Assembly: GCA_013400115.1 (NCBI GenBank)
Contig: VXBP01000322.1
Location: 547 to 64,546 of the forward strand
Direction of reading: 5' to 3'
Source: Rhinopomastus cyanomelas
Lineage: Eukaryota > Chordata > Aves > Bucerotiformes > Rhinopomastidae
DNA: 64,000 nt
The translations under genes were made by a program, and so were the position numbers. The notes under the pieces are model-generated. The model was not told the origin of the DNA, did no database searches, and worked only from the letters and a program-made list of their open reading frames with translations. Positions 21,971 to 32,254 of this stretch are shown one piece after another. Each line of letters opens with the position of its first letter. The first letter of the stretch is position 1.

Positions 21971-22132
21971 AGGTGATCATTCTGTGGCAGAGGGATTGGA
22001 CTAGATGATCTTTCAGGGTCCCTTCCAATCCCTGATGTTCTGTGGTTCTGTGATCCTGCTGTGGCAGGGGGGTTGGACTAGATGGTCTTTCGAGGTCCCT
22101 TCCAATCCCTAATGATTCTGTGAGTCTATGAT
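21971..22132 (+). mobile_element. two stacked CR1 type A terminal UTRs
   Basis: Sense ends at 21971-22052 (aggtgatcattctgtggcag to ctgatgttctgtggttctg) and 22053-22132 (gatcctgctgtggcaggg to gattctgtgagtctatgatc), directly joined. Another instance of reiterated 3' ends. Confidence 0.9.
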
Positions 22133-22736
22133 CTTACCAAACAAGCCCTCTGAAGTGAGTTTCAGCCACAAAGCAGCTGCTCTTTTACTATAGACGGGGA
22201 GAGTCTAATTATGCAGTAGCCTACTACCGAGGGTCTGTTACGGCCGGCTCTGCCCCCAGCCCTGCTGAGAAACCTGCCTCTCCTCTGCAGCCTTTTGCTT
22301 CTTGCTAGCTGGGAAGTCCAAGTGTGTCAGGAAGAGGAGAGCATTCAGCTGCCATCTGGAGCTGATCTCTGAGCTCATAGTGCAGGGTCTGGCTGATTTC
22401 ACATAACCCTTTGCACAGACAGCACAAAGCAGCAGGCAGTTGGTAAAGTTCTGTAGCACCCAAGCAAAACCAGTTTAGCTCTATTTCAATTAGTTTATAA
22501 GAGGACTTTCATTTCTGAAACGTCGTAAATGACTAAGTAATTTGCATTTAACTCAGTTATGTTGTGGGATTTGCCAGAGCTCTTCAATTCAGCTTACAAA
22601 CTGCATTTCCAAAACAGCCAGGAAGGCTGCACATTAGTCACCCACTCTGTCTCATGGCTGCCTGGACCTGGCTGGAAAAGGAGGGGGACCTGCACAGCAG
22701 CCCCAGCTCACAGGCTCCATCAAGCAGCGACTAGAG
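22133..22736. other. no recognised gene or repeat
   Basis: Single-copy-looking, no recognisable frame. Confidence 0.5.
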
Positions 22737-22820
22737 AATCACAGAATTATCAGGGATTGGAAGGGACCTCAAAAGATCATCTAGTCCAATCCCCCTGCCA
22801 CAGCAGGATCACCTAGACCC
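22737..22820 (-). mobile_element. CR1 type A terminal UTR
   Basis: Antisense terminal ~85 bases (gaatcacagaattatcaggg to ggatcacctagaccc). Confidence 0.9.
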
Positions 22821-22850
22821 ACCAGTAGGAATCACAGGCTCCGTCAAGTC

Positions 22851-22890
22851 CAAGGTCCCTGTCAACCTGTAATGTTCTGTGATTCTGTGG
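22851..22890 (+). mobile_element. CR1 type A tail fragment
   Basis: Sense tail piece (caaggtccctgtcaacctgt, aatgttctgtgattctgtgg), diverged in the middle. It faces the antisense copy just before it. Confidence 0.7.
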
Positions 22891-22894
22891 AGTC

Positions 22895-23712
22895 AATGAG
22901 GTGGGTTGAAAACTGGCTGAACAATGAGGAAGGTGGATTGTAGGGGTGGTACTGGGGCCACCACTGTTTTACATCTTCATTGATGACCTGAGTGATGGCC
23001 AAGAGTGCACCCTCAGCAGGTCCACAGAAAATATGAGACACGGGAAGAACGGCTGATGTGTCTCATGGGTGTGATGATGTTCAGAGGGACCTGCACAGGC
23101 TGGAGAAATGACCTAACAGGAACCTCATCAAGTTCAACGAGGGGGTTTCACCACCCTGACGGTGGGGGTGAAAAATCCCAGGCACCAGCACATACTGGGT
23201 GTTGACTGGATGGAAAGGAGCTCTGCTGAGAAGTCCCTGGCTGTCCTGATAGACATCAAACTGAGCACAAGACAGCAACATGTCCTTGTGGCAAAACAAG
23301 CCAACAGTATCCCTGCTGAGAAGTCCCTGGCTGTCCTGATAGACATCAAACTGAGCACAAGACAGCAACATGTCCTTGTGGCAAAACAAGCCAACAGTAT
23401 CCTGGGCTGCATGGAGAAAGGAAAACATCTCATGAGCTGGGGAATCCAGCTGCTGCTACAGGGAAGAGATAACATGGCCTGAACTTCAGTGCTTCCACAG
23501 GGCACGCTGAGAGAAAACATCAGGAAGAAATTCTTCCCAGAGAGAGTGGTCAGACACTGGACTGGGCTGCCCAGGGTGCTGGTTGAGTGCCCATCCCTGG
23601 ATGTGTTTAAAGGTTGCATAGATGTAGTGTTGGGGGATGTGGTTTAGGGGTGAACTTGTACAGTAGGGCTGATGTTTGGGCTCGATGAACACAAGGGTCT
23701 TTTCCAACCTCA
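22895..23712 (+). mobile_element. CR1 type C copy with RT region and internal duplication
   Basis: Older sense CR1 reaching further 5' than most. 22895-23220 resembles the stretch around and after the RT catalytic region (ttttacatcttcattgatga, gagtgcaccctcagcagg, agagggacctgcacaggctg), but the catalytic FADD-type motif is not legible. 23162-23482 reads HQHILGVDWMERSSAEKSLAVLIDIKLSTRQQHVLVAKQANSI, with 30 residues repeated. 23495-23712 gives the RT tail (RKKFFPERVVRHW-like DNA, ctggatgtgtttaaagg) and the type C end ggtcttttccaacct. The segment between is deleted or rearranged. Assigning both parts to one insertion is inference. Confidence 0.75.
23223..23402. repeat. perfect 90-bp tandem duplication
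   Basis: Bases 23223-23312 and 23313-23402 are identical as far as I can read (ctgctgagaagtccctggct to gccaacagtatcc). The unit is 30 codons long and keeps the degraded CR1 frame. The lack of differences inside an otherwise old element means the duplication is recent, or is an assembly error. Confidence 0.95.
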
Positions 23713-23984
23713 ATCATAGAATCATTAGGGATTGGAAGGGACCTCAAAGGATCATCTAGTCTAATCCCCCCACAACAGCAGGATCACCTAGGATCAAGTC
23801 ACACAGGAACACATCCAGGTGGATTTTAAACATCTCCAGTGAAGGAGACTCCACAACCTTCCTGGGCAGCCCCTTCCAGAGCTCTGTCACCCTCACCGGG
23901 AAGAAGGTCCGTCTCATATTGATGTGGAACCTCCTCTGTTCCAGCTCACACCCATTGCCCCTCGTCCTATCACTAGATGACACT
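23713..23984 (-). mobile_element. CR1 type A 3' end
   Basis: Antisense copy directly after the type C end at 23712. The reverse frame reads MSSSDRTRGNGCELEQRRFHINMRRTFFPVRVTELWKGLPRKVVESPSLEMFKIHLDVFLCDLI. It ends at gatgacact. Confidence 0.93.
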
Positions 23985-24416
23985 CACAGTGTCATGATTT
24001 TGAGCAACTGAGTGATGCAAATAAAGGCTAATCAGGTTGCTGATGAGCCTGTTAAGTAGGAGGGGGCTTTGTGTGTGATAGAAGGAATTGGCTTCTCGTA
24101 AAGACGATACCCAAGGTAATTCGGTCTCTTCTGAAGAAGGCAAACACCTTTATGCCAGCAGATATGTTCAAGCCCACTTTGTTTTAACTGGGAAGCAGAT
24201 TATGACAGATATCAGCACTTAGTGGTTTGGGATGTGTATAGAGCACGTTTTGGGATCACTTTAATTGGGGGGCATTTTGGTGAGACATCCACGGTAGGAT
24301 TATAGCAACATAGACCTACCTCAGTGGTGATAAGGTAACCATGGCAATGGCAACAAGAAAAAGAACTGGTTCCAATGGAAGCCGTAGAGATCCGTGAAGA
24401 TGCACAGCTCGAACAA
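23985..24416. other. no recognised gene or repeat
   Basis: Single-copy-looking sequence. Confidence 0.5.
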
Positions 24417-24539
24417 ATCACAGAATCACAGAACATTAGGGATTGGAAGGGACCAGTTGGACAGATCATCAAGTCCAACCCCCCTGCCACAGCAGGATCA
24501 CCCAGACCAAGTCACACAGGAGCATGGCCAGGTGGGTTT
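24417..24539 (-). mobile_element. CR1 type A 3' end, left arm of inverted duplicate
   Basis: Antisense end carrying an unusual variant: where other copies have gggacctcgaaagatcat it has gggaccagttggacagatca. The same variant occurs, reverse-complemented, in the sense end at 24684-24795. Confidence 0.93.
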
Positions 24540-24683
24540 GGCAGGAGTCATTTCCATGGGATTGGATGGACAAAGCAAGTACAGGAGAAAATGTCTGGGC
24601 ATTTCTACTTCTATCTGAGAGTAAATTTGAAGCCAGACCCAGACTTGCTTTGAAAATTAGAGACAACACTTTGTGTCTAGGAA

Positions 24684-24795
24684 GCCTGTCCTGTGTGACT
24701 GGGTCTAGGTGATCCTGCTGTGGCAGGGGGGTTGGACTTGATGATCTGTCCAACTGGTCCCTTCCAATCCCTAATGGTTCTACGATTCTGTGATC
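24684..24795 (+). mobile_element. CR1 type A 3' end, right arm of inverted duplicate
   Basis: Sense end reading gatgatctgtccaactggtc at the diagnostic site and otherwise almost the mirror of 24417-24530. The arms differ at only a handful of positions (around the tail and at acctagaccca against acccagaccaa). Confidence 0.93.
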
Positions 24796-26233
24796 ACTAG
24801 GAGATGACTATGAAGCAACAGGTCTGGGAAGGGGCTGATGTTGAGCCATGTGCTGTGCTGACCAGCCTCAGGCACGTGCACAGTACTCGTGTGGCTACAG
24901 GAGCCCAGCTGGGCTTTGCAGACACTTTGCCGAGTCTCAGCCTCTCTTGGACGCCCAGAGCATCATCCAGCTCCCACAGTGATCTCATACTGGTAAAGAA
25001 GAGAAGAAGGTAAAGAACAAAAACCTTCAGTGAGGGTCTTTAGAGATAAAGAACAGTAGCTTTTCAAGCACAAAACCTAATGTAGAGGAATCTCCTGTTG
25101 ATTGTAGCTGGGCTTTTGCCATGTTGGACTGACAGTGCTCATCCCACTGCAGCTTTTGATTGCAAAGATGGTCCATGAGTCCAACAGGCTTGGGTGAACC
25201 TTGGTAAAGAGACTGAAGTTTCCACTTGGTGTTTCAGGCTTGACGTTTGCTGGCAGCATCTTTTCCTCTTTGAAACAGAATGAAAAACTACAACCCTGCA
25301 ACACTGCAAATGTGGCTTGCATAAGCCCTTGGGCCGAAGCCATCTCTGAGGTAACTCTATTGCCTGAATCCTATGTCTTTTCTTCCTGAATTTCACTCCA
25401 GAGATGTGGTCACTGCAGGCAGTAGGATGATTTGGTGAGAACGATTACAGAGATGATCACAAGCAGATCCTGGTCTCTAATCTGATCTGATACCCGACGC
25501 ATCGAGTCCGGGTTCAAAGCGCTGAGCGCTAAATTATCTACTCAGCACCTCTCGGGCCAAGATGAACGTGTGTCTCAGGACATGGGTCATGGCCAATTAG
25601 CAGAGCAGAAATCATGACTGGTCACTTCCCAAACGAGCCTGGCAGGCTGGCGTGGATTTGTGCTGCCACCTGAGTCAAGCGAGTGCCAACGGCTTCACTC
25701 TGGAGCTGCGGGTGGCTGTGGTCTGCGTGGGCTGCTTCTGGTTCTGTGAGGCAAGAACTTATCAGGTTGTGATAGTCTGCAGGCACAGTGCAGCTGGCTG
25801 AGGGGAAGAGCAAGAGAGACTCGAGATATAACTCAAGCTTGCCACTGCAGGACATTTACAAATCATCTGAACTATGGTCCCCATTACTCAGAGCCTGCCT
25901 CTGTCCAAGAGGGATGTCTACCCAAGGGGAAGGAGGGAGGTAAAGGCAGAGCTCACAAGTCAGCCAGTTCCTTCCCCTGATCTCTTTTCCTGACTTTTAT
26001 CAAGAAGGAAGAAAAGAATTTGAGAAGGTGGGTGCATCTAGCCAGTTAGGTCCATGAGCCCAGCTGAGCTCAGAGCCCACTAGGCCAACGTGCAAGATGC
26101 TCCCTGCTGCAACGGGGCGGCGACGTAAAGAAGCAAAAGGGCAGAATGGGAAACAGAGGCAGAGCAAGATGATGGGGTTTGCCTTGGTTTGACGTTGACC
26201 ACAGTAGTGGGAACTGACCTAGAACTGATTAGA
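24796..26233. other. no recognised gene or repeat
   Basis: A long repeat-poor stretch. Overlapping frames on both strands below 90 codons; none recognised. Confidence 0.5.
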
Positions 26234-26812
26234 AGGGTGATGGTTAGCAGATCGAGAGAGGTTCTCCCCCTCTACTCTGCCCTGGTGAGACCACATCTGG
26301 AGTCTTGTGTCCAGTTGTGGGCCCCTCTGTTCCAGAAGGACACAGAGCTGATGGAGAGAGTCCAGCACAGAGCCACAGAGATGATGAAGGGAGTGGAGCA
26401 TCTCCCTGCTGAGGAGAGGCTGAGGGTGTTGGGTCTGTTGAGCTTGGAGAAGAGAAGACTGAGGGGTGGCCTCATTAATGTTAATAAATATGTGAAGGGT
26501 GGGTGTCAGGAGGATGGAGCCAGGCTCTGCTCGGTGTCATCTAGTGATAGGACAAGCGTCAGTGGGTGTGAGCTGGAACATAGGAGGTTCCACATCAATA
26601 TGAGAAGGAACTTCTTCCCAGTGAGGGTGACAGAGCACTGGAAGGGGCTGCCCAGAGGGGTTGTGGAGTCTCCTTCTCTGGAGACATTTAAAACCTGCCT
26701 GGCCATGTTCCTGTGTGACTTGGTCTTGGTGATCCTGCTGTTATGGGGGGATTGGACTAGATGATCTTTGAGGTCCCTTCCAATCCCTAGCATTCTGTGG
26801 TTCTGTGATTCC
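26234..26812 (+). mobile_element. CR1 type A copy with the longest open RT tail
   Basis: Sense copy. The frame 26189-26764 (191 codons) is open across it and reads VSRSREVLPLYSALVRPHLESCVQLWAPLFQKDTELMERVQHRATEMMKGVEHLPAEERLRVLGLLSLEKRRL, GGCQEDGARLCSVSSSDRT, FHINMRRNFFPVRVTEHWKGLPRGVVESPSLETFKTCLAMFLCDLV. The first ~20 codons of the frame are not CR1. It covers only the region C-terminal to the RT palm, lacks endonuclease and catalytic parts, and cannot act as an enzyme. UTR ends with ccaatccctagcattctgtg. Confidence 0.95.
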
Positions 26813-27418
26813 CAGGAGCAGACTGATGAGACAACATGACGCCTCCAGCTCACAACTATCCTGGTGGGCACCCACTGGTGGGTGAGGGCAGACACTCTGA
26901 CATACAGAAGGAAGAAGCTGTTCTGATGTAAAGAAATCCTTGTAGCAATAACAGAGGGGTTTTAATGTTCAAAAATGTCACTCTTAAACGACAACGATCA
27001 CATTACCCGCTGTGACTTTAAGTCAACGTGAAACAGAATAAAAGATGAAACGCCCAGAAGCTCTTTTTTGTGGCACAAGAGGGCACACAGGAGAGTGGCA
27101 AAAGGAGTCAAAGAGAAGGGAACAGGGAACAAAGGCACTTGAAACGCTTTTCCTGGCAGCTTTTATTTAACAAAGAGCCACGTGTTTGTATGTACTTAAT
27201 CTCCTCTCTCCTGTTTTCCAGGCATCGAGCAGGTGGGACCTCAGAAGATATAGCTACTTATGTCCCATTATATTCGGCTTGTGCTTTGAAAGCTTCCTAG
27301 TCCTCTTAAGTGTTTGAAGACACTTTCAGTGACCTCTTCCACTGGTCACACTTTAGATTTCTTTGTGCTATCAATACATTTGGCAAATAGTCTCCTCCAC
27401 AGAAACACTTTGGGGGTG
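26813..27418. other. no recognised gene or repeat
   Basis: AT-richer single-copy-looking sequence. Confidence 0.5.
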
Positions 27419-27927
27419 GGCACATCTGGAATATTCTACCCAGTTCTGGGCCACTCAGCTCAAGAGGGACACAGAGCTGCTGGAGAGAGTCCTGCGCAGA
27501 GCCACAAAGAGGATGAAGGGAGTGGAACATCTCCCTGATGAGAAAAGGTTGAGGGAGCTGGGTCTCTTCAGCTTGGAGAAACAGAAACTGAGGGGTGACC
27601 TCATTAATGTCTATAATTACGTGAAGGGTGGGTGTCAGGAGGATGGAGCCAGGCTCTGCTCAGTGGCATCCAGTGACAGGACAGAGGGCAATAGGTGTGA
27701 GCTGGAACGTAGGAAGTTCCACATCAATCTGAGAAGGAACTTCTTCCCAGTGAGGGTGACAGAGCACTGGAAGGGGCTGCCCAGGTGGGTTGTGGAGTCT
27801 CCTTCTCTGGAGACATCTGCCTGGACGAGTCCTTGTGTGACTTAGTCTAGGTGATCCTGCTGTGTCAGGGGGATTGGACTAGATCTTTCAAGGTCCCTTC
27901 CAATCCCTAATGTTCTGTGATTCCATG
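27419..27927 (+). mobile_element. CR1 type A copy with open RT tail
   Basis: Sense copy. The frame 27363-27845 (160 codons) reads WAHLEYSTQFWATQLKRDTELLERVLRRATKRMKGVEHLPDEKRLRELGLFSLEKQKL, GGCQEDGARLCSVASSDRT, FHINLRRNFFPVRVTEHWKGLPRWVVESPSLET. About 20 bases are then missing, so the THLDVFL codons are lost. Normal UTR and tail. Confidence 0.95.
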
Positions 27928-28828
27928 GGAATTAAGTTTTGATTTCTAGAAGCTAATGCATGAATTGATGAGCTATAGGTGGAAATTAAGACAAAGACAA
28001 CCTTCTTGCAGAAAAGAGGGGTTGGAAGAGCTGCCTAGAATCAGGTCGTGCAAAACATAGTCCTGACATCAGAGGAGGTTTAGTCCTTTTTTCTGTGCTG
28101 TTACTGAGGCTACTACAGACAAACATGCTGACAGCTCAGCTGAGGAAAAAAATCATCTCTGCTCAGAGGAAAAACAGCCTCAGGATGGGGTGTGTGGCTG
28201 CATAATCTGCACCAACCCCAGGGCAGAAAACTGCCTTCTTCTCAGACAGATAGAGAAGTCTTCAATATTATTCTGCAGTTCTTCATGTCTTCACTTAGCA
28301 ATCAGACCAGGACGAGATGTGGTGGGTTGTGCTGAATTGCTGAGCGTTTTTGTGTCGAGATCGAAGCTGTGCAGAGAATGAAAAGTCTGTTTCATGTAGA
28401 TTTTCAAGGTCTCGGTGTCAATTTTCGCTGTGATTAGGCATGAAAACCTGACGCTTCACAACTCCCCAAGAAAACTTCGTGAAGGCTCATTTCAGCTTGT
28501 TCAAAATACGTTCCAGCAACAACGCTTCATTTTGATTTTGCTTCCCAGAAACGTTGTTCAGATATAAAATAGAATAAGAAATTAAACAATTCAAAGGAGG
28601 AGGATGCTTTCAAAACAAGAAAACCTGGTGCTTACTTCCAAAGATGTCAAAACAGGGTAGTTTGATACCAGAGTTGCTTTTGCTCTTCAGACTGAAGTTG
28701 AGCAGAACAGGAGTGTTTAGGTAGGAGAAAAATGGTACCATTAGTGTTCTAGTGCCCAGCTGTCATGGGCAGCTACTGAAAGAGGAGCAGATTATTAATT
28801 GTCTGTCAATATTAATCGAAAAGGATAT
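27928..28828. other. no recognised gene or repeat
   Basis: Repeat-free, moderately AT-rich; could include conserved non-coding DNA, which only an alignment would show. Confidence 0.5.
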
Positions 28829-28917
28829 AATAGAATCATAGAATCATTAGGGATGGGAAGGGACCTCGAAAGATCATCCAGTCCAATCCCCATGACACAG
28901 CAGGTCACCAAGTCATA
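28829..28917 (-). mobile_element. CR1 type A terminal UTR fused to type B
   Basis: Antisense tail and UTR (atagaatcatagaatcatt to caccaagtcata). It passes directly into a type B copy at cagtcagtctgggttag. The same A-to-B join occurs at 54599-54604. Confidence 0.9.
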
Positions 28918-29383
28918 CAGTCAGTCTGGGTTAGAAGGGACCACAGGATCATCCATTTCTAAGTCCCCTGCCGTGGGCAGGGACACCCCACCCTAGACCA
29001 GGCTGGCCAGAGCCTCATCCAGCCTGGCCTTAAACACCTCCAGGGATGGGGCCCCAACCACCTCCCTGGGCAACCCATTCCAGGCTCTCACCACTCTCAT
29101 GGTGAAGAACTTCCTCCTCACATCCACTCTAAATCTACCCATCTTCACCTTTGCTCCATTGCCCCTAGTCCTGTCGCTACCTGATATCCTAAAAAGTCCC
29201 TCCCCAGCCTTTTTGTAGCCCCCTTCAGATACTGGAAGGCCACAATGAGGTCACCTGAGAGCCTCCTCTTCTCCAGACTGAACAGCCCCAATTCTCTCAG
29301 TCTGGCCTCATAGCAGAGGTGCTCCAGCCCTCTGATCATCTTCGTGGCCCTCCTCTGCACTCACTCCAGCATCTCCACATCTG
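28918..29383 (-). mobile_element. CR1 type B copy
   Basis: Antisense type B: gttagaagggaccacagg, caggctggccagagcctc, ccaaccacctccctgggc, then reverse RT tail. The reverse frame at 29360-29145 reads MQRRATKMIRGLEHLCYEARLRELGLFSLEKRRLSGDLIVAFQYLKGATKRLGRDFLG. More diverged from type A in protein than any type A copies are from each other, so it is a separate lineage of CR1. Confidence 0.9.
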
Positions 29384-29402
29384 TTTGTTTAAAACTCACA
29401 CA

Positions 29403-29785
29403 GAGAATGATAGAACCACAGAGTTGTTTAGGTTGTAAAAGATCTTTAAGAAAACAGAATCATTTTTGGTTGGAAGAGACCTTCAAGATCATCAGGTCCA
29501 ACCTTTTCCTAGCCCTATCATCGCCACTAAACCCTGTCCTTAAACAAAACCTCTACCCTTCTCTTAAATGCCTCCAGAGATGGTGACTCAACCCCCTCCC
29601 CGGGCAGCTATTCCAGTGCCTGACAACCCTTTCAGTAAAGAAATTCCTCCTGACATCCAACCTGAACCTCCCCTGGTGCAGCTTAAGGCCATCTCCCCTC
29701 ATCGTGTCACTGCCTGCTAGGGAGAACAGATCAACCCCTACCTCTCTACAACCTCCTTTCAAGTGATTGTAGGGAGCAAAGATCA
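29403..29785 (-). mobile_element. CR1 type C copy behind a second short CR1 end
   Basis: 29403-29452 is a short degraded antisense end (gatagaaccacagagttg, ttgtaaaagatctttaag). 29453-29785 is a longer type C copy (ttggttggaagagacc, aggtccaaccttttcc, ccagtgcctgacaacc). Its reverse frame reads PYNHLKGGCREVGVDLFSLAGSDTMRGDGLKLHQGRFRLDVRRNFFTERVVRHWN. Confidence 0.85.
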
Positions 29786-29870
29786 CTGAGTCCAACCATT
29801 AACCTGACCCTGCCAAGCCCACTGCTCAACCATGTCCATTAGCTGTGGATCTGACCCACAAAGCTCAAGG
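29786..29870 (-). mobile_element. CR1 relic, UTR only
   Basis: Antisense old CR1 UTR directly after the previous copy: aagatcactgagtccaacc, cctgccaagcccactgctc, aaccatgtcc. Third of three antisense CR1 pieces in series. Confidence 0.65.
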
Positions 29871-29930
29871 ACTGTGTTGGCACCTGCACAAGGGGTAAAA
29901 ACTGGCTGTGAGCAAATTCATACCAGGAAT

Positions 29931-29970
29931 TGAGGTCCCTTCCAGTCCCTAATGCTCTGTGATTCTGTGA
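29931..29970 (+). mobile_element. CR1 tail fragment
   Basis: Sense terminal piece: gaggtcccttccagtcccta, atgctctgtgattctgtg. Confidence 0.75.
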
Positions 29971-30280
29971 ATCTGAGGAAGGATTTTAACCATCCAAACA
30001 GAATATTTTGAGACTGACCTGCCTGTAGAAAAAACAGTATCAGAAAACTTAATTGATTTTTACAGTTTCATCAAACTGGGGCTCAATTAATATTTTAAAG
30101 GGATTTTATGGCACAGCTGCTTGACATAATAGAGATCTGCATTCAGTGACCCAGAAGATTGCCTCTAATCCTATCTTACTGAAATGCATCTGTAAATGTG
30201 CCCAGAAAACATGAAAGTCCACCCCAAAAAAAAGTCCTCTGAAGAAAATGTGATTAAGTGAAGTTAAAATTAGGGGTAAA
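29971..30280. other. no recognised gene or repeat
   Basis: AT-rich spacer, nothing recognised. Confidence 0.5.
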
Positions 30281-30579
30281 GGGCTAGGCTCTGCTCATCT
30301 GGTGATAGGACGAGGGGCAGTGGGTGCAAGCTGGAAGATAGGAGGTTCCATATACATTTGAGAAGGAACTTATTCCCAGTGAGGGTGATGGAGCACTGGA
30401 AGGGGCTGCCCCGGGAGGGTGTGGAGTCTCCTTCACTGGAGATGTTTAAGACCTGCCTGGATGTGTTCCTGTGTGACTTGGTCTAGGTGATCCTGCTGTG
30501 GCAGGGGGATTGGACTGGATGATCTTTCGAGGTCCCTTCCAATCCCTGATGATTCTATGAGTCTATGATTCTATGATTT
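30281..30579 (+). mobile_element. CR1 type A 3' end
   Basis: Sense copy starting at the GARLCS region (gggctaggctctgctc), with nine bases missing where cagtgtcat is usual. It ends in three clean tail units (gattctatgagtctatgatt, ctatgat). No frame is open over its full length. Confidence 0.93.
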
Positions 30580-31287
30580 AGTGTCCTTATTAGTAACCTG
30601 CAGGGAACGTGAGCTGCACACAAAGGGGTCTCACAGATGATCCTGTCGTGGGGGGAACTGAAAGGTGAATCTGGACACAAAAGTGACCTGTTGTGACTGG
30701 GAACATTCCTAGAGGAAATAACAAGATGAGTTCCCACTCGTAAGCATGAGAAGCCTGAGGCAAAACCCTCCGGAGCACTCGCAGCCGGTGGCAAAGCACC
30801 AGCCGTGGCACTGAAACTCTTTGCCATGGGTGTGGGTGGAGAATTGAACACGAGTGTGCATTACAGTCAGGCTGCAATTTTAGGGTGCAGTCCCCTTGAC
30901 ACTTGAGTCAAAGGCAAGAGAGGTCCATTTTCCACATCATTTTAATGCAAATGTGTCTGGAACGGTTCGCTCAGTGGAGCTGCTGCGTGTAGACAAACGG
31001 GAGCAGGGCGGGTGGAAAGCAACAAGAATTATTGGGGATCTAGGCAGGGTCTCTCACAAAGCAGTTTTCAAAGCTCTGTGTGGATGAATGCTTCAGCCCT
31101 GGTTTTCTGTGGCTCCATGCTAAGCAGATACATAGTGAGGGGATAGAAATGCCAAAGGGGAGGAAACCATTTAGACTGCCACAGAGACCCAGAAGTGCAA
31201 AATTAGCAACCTGAAACCACAGCCTGACTTGCAGAAAGCGTTTCAAGATGTACGCAGCTGCGGAAGAGCTGCTGGGGGACCTGATGG
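30580..31287. other. no recognised gene or repeat
   Basis: Single-copy-looking sequence with a few short frames. Confidence 0.5.
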
Positions 31288-31435
31288 AAGGAGGGTCACT
31301 CAGGGTTTTCACAACAAGGCTGGACAAAACACTAGAAAACGTACCTCAGGGAGTAATTCTCTGCTGGCAAAGAGCTGTGGAGCAGATGATCTAGTAGGCT
31401 TCGTGCGTCTCTGACCTCTGCAGTTCTGTGATTTC
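31288..31435 (+). mobile_element. possible ancient CR1 3' end
   Basis: Weak match to an old CR1 end: agggttttcacaacaaggct, ggacaaaacactag, gatgatctagtaggctt, ctgacctctgcagttctgtg. Divergence is high and the call rests on the order of these short motifs. Confidence 0.5.
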
Positions 31436-31865
31436 TTGCTCTAAAGCTTGGTGTTTCCAGAAAAATAAATAAACTGAAGGCAAAATATTAGACAGCAAAA
31501 AAAGCACCAAAATTCTGGAGGGTGAATGGGGGTCTGTCTCCTCCTGCATTTAAAGGAGTTGCTTCTGGCACGATGTTTTCTTGTCAGAGACACCTCATGT
31601 TGTCTTTCTCTCACTTACCATTTTCTCTCTCTCTACAACAGCAGGAATAGCCACTTGGGACTGCTGATGTCTTTCTGAGGAAGGATGCTGCTCTCACGCT
31701 GTGGAACAGCATCAAGGCTTTGGCCAGTCAAAATTCAAACCCCTTGTTGTTTTCTCTGGGGTGAGATTTCTTTTTTAAAGCAAGCCCTAAGCAAGGGCAT
31801 ACATCACGCTGTGTGCTCCAGCACATCAGCCCTGTCCCCTTCCTGCATTGCATTTGCCCCCGTTA
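31436..31865. other. no recognised gene or repeat
   Basis: Single-copy-looking sequence upstream of the 25-bp array. Confidence 0.5.
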
Positions 31866-32253
31866 CAGTACAGACCTTCACTTGACCATCCAGTGCAGAC
31901 CTTCATCTGACCATCCAGTACAGACCTTCACTTGGCCGTCCAGTACAGACCTTCCTTTGGCTGTCCAGTACAGACCTTCCTTTGGCCGTCCAGTACAGAC
32001 CTTCAATTGGCTGTCCAGTACAGACCTTCAATTGGCCGTCCAGTACAGACCTTCCTTTGGCCGTCCAGTACAGACCTTCCTTTGGCCGTCCAGTACAGAC
32101 CTTCCTTTGGCCGTCCAGTACAGACCTTCAATTGGCCGTCCAGTACAGACCTTCCTTTGGCCGTCCAGTACAGACCTTCCTTTGGCCGTCCATTACAGAC
32201 ATTCCTTTGGCCATCCAGTACGGACCTTCACTTGGCCGTCCAATACAGACTGG
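31866..32253. repeat. 25-bp minisatellite, about 15.5 units
   Basis: Units of 25 bases starting at 31866 and every 25 bases after, reading cagtacagaccttcctttgg plus ccgtc. Variable positions: cctttgg / aattggc / acttggc in the centre and ccgtc / ctgtc / ccatc at the end. The first two and last two units are the most diverged, as expected for an array growing from its centre. All three forward frames are open for 100 to 175 codons simply because the unit has no stop in any phase. It abuts a type C CR1. Confidence 0.97.
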
Positions 32254-32254
32254 T

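Noticed and set aside
26189..26764. 191-codon open frame as a gene
   Set aside because: It is the C-terminal tail of a CR1 reverse transcriptase with ~20 unrelated codons in front; no catalytic or endonuclease part is present.
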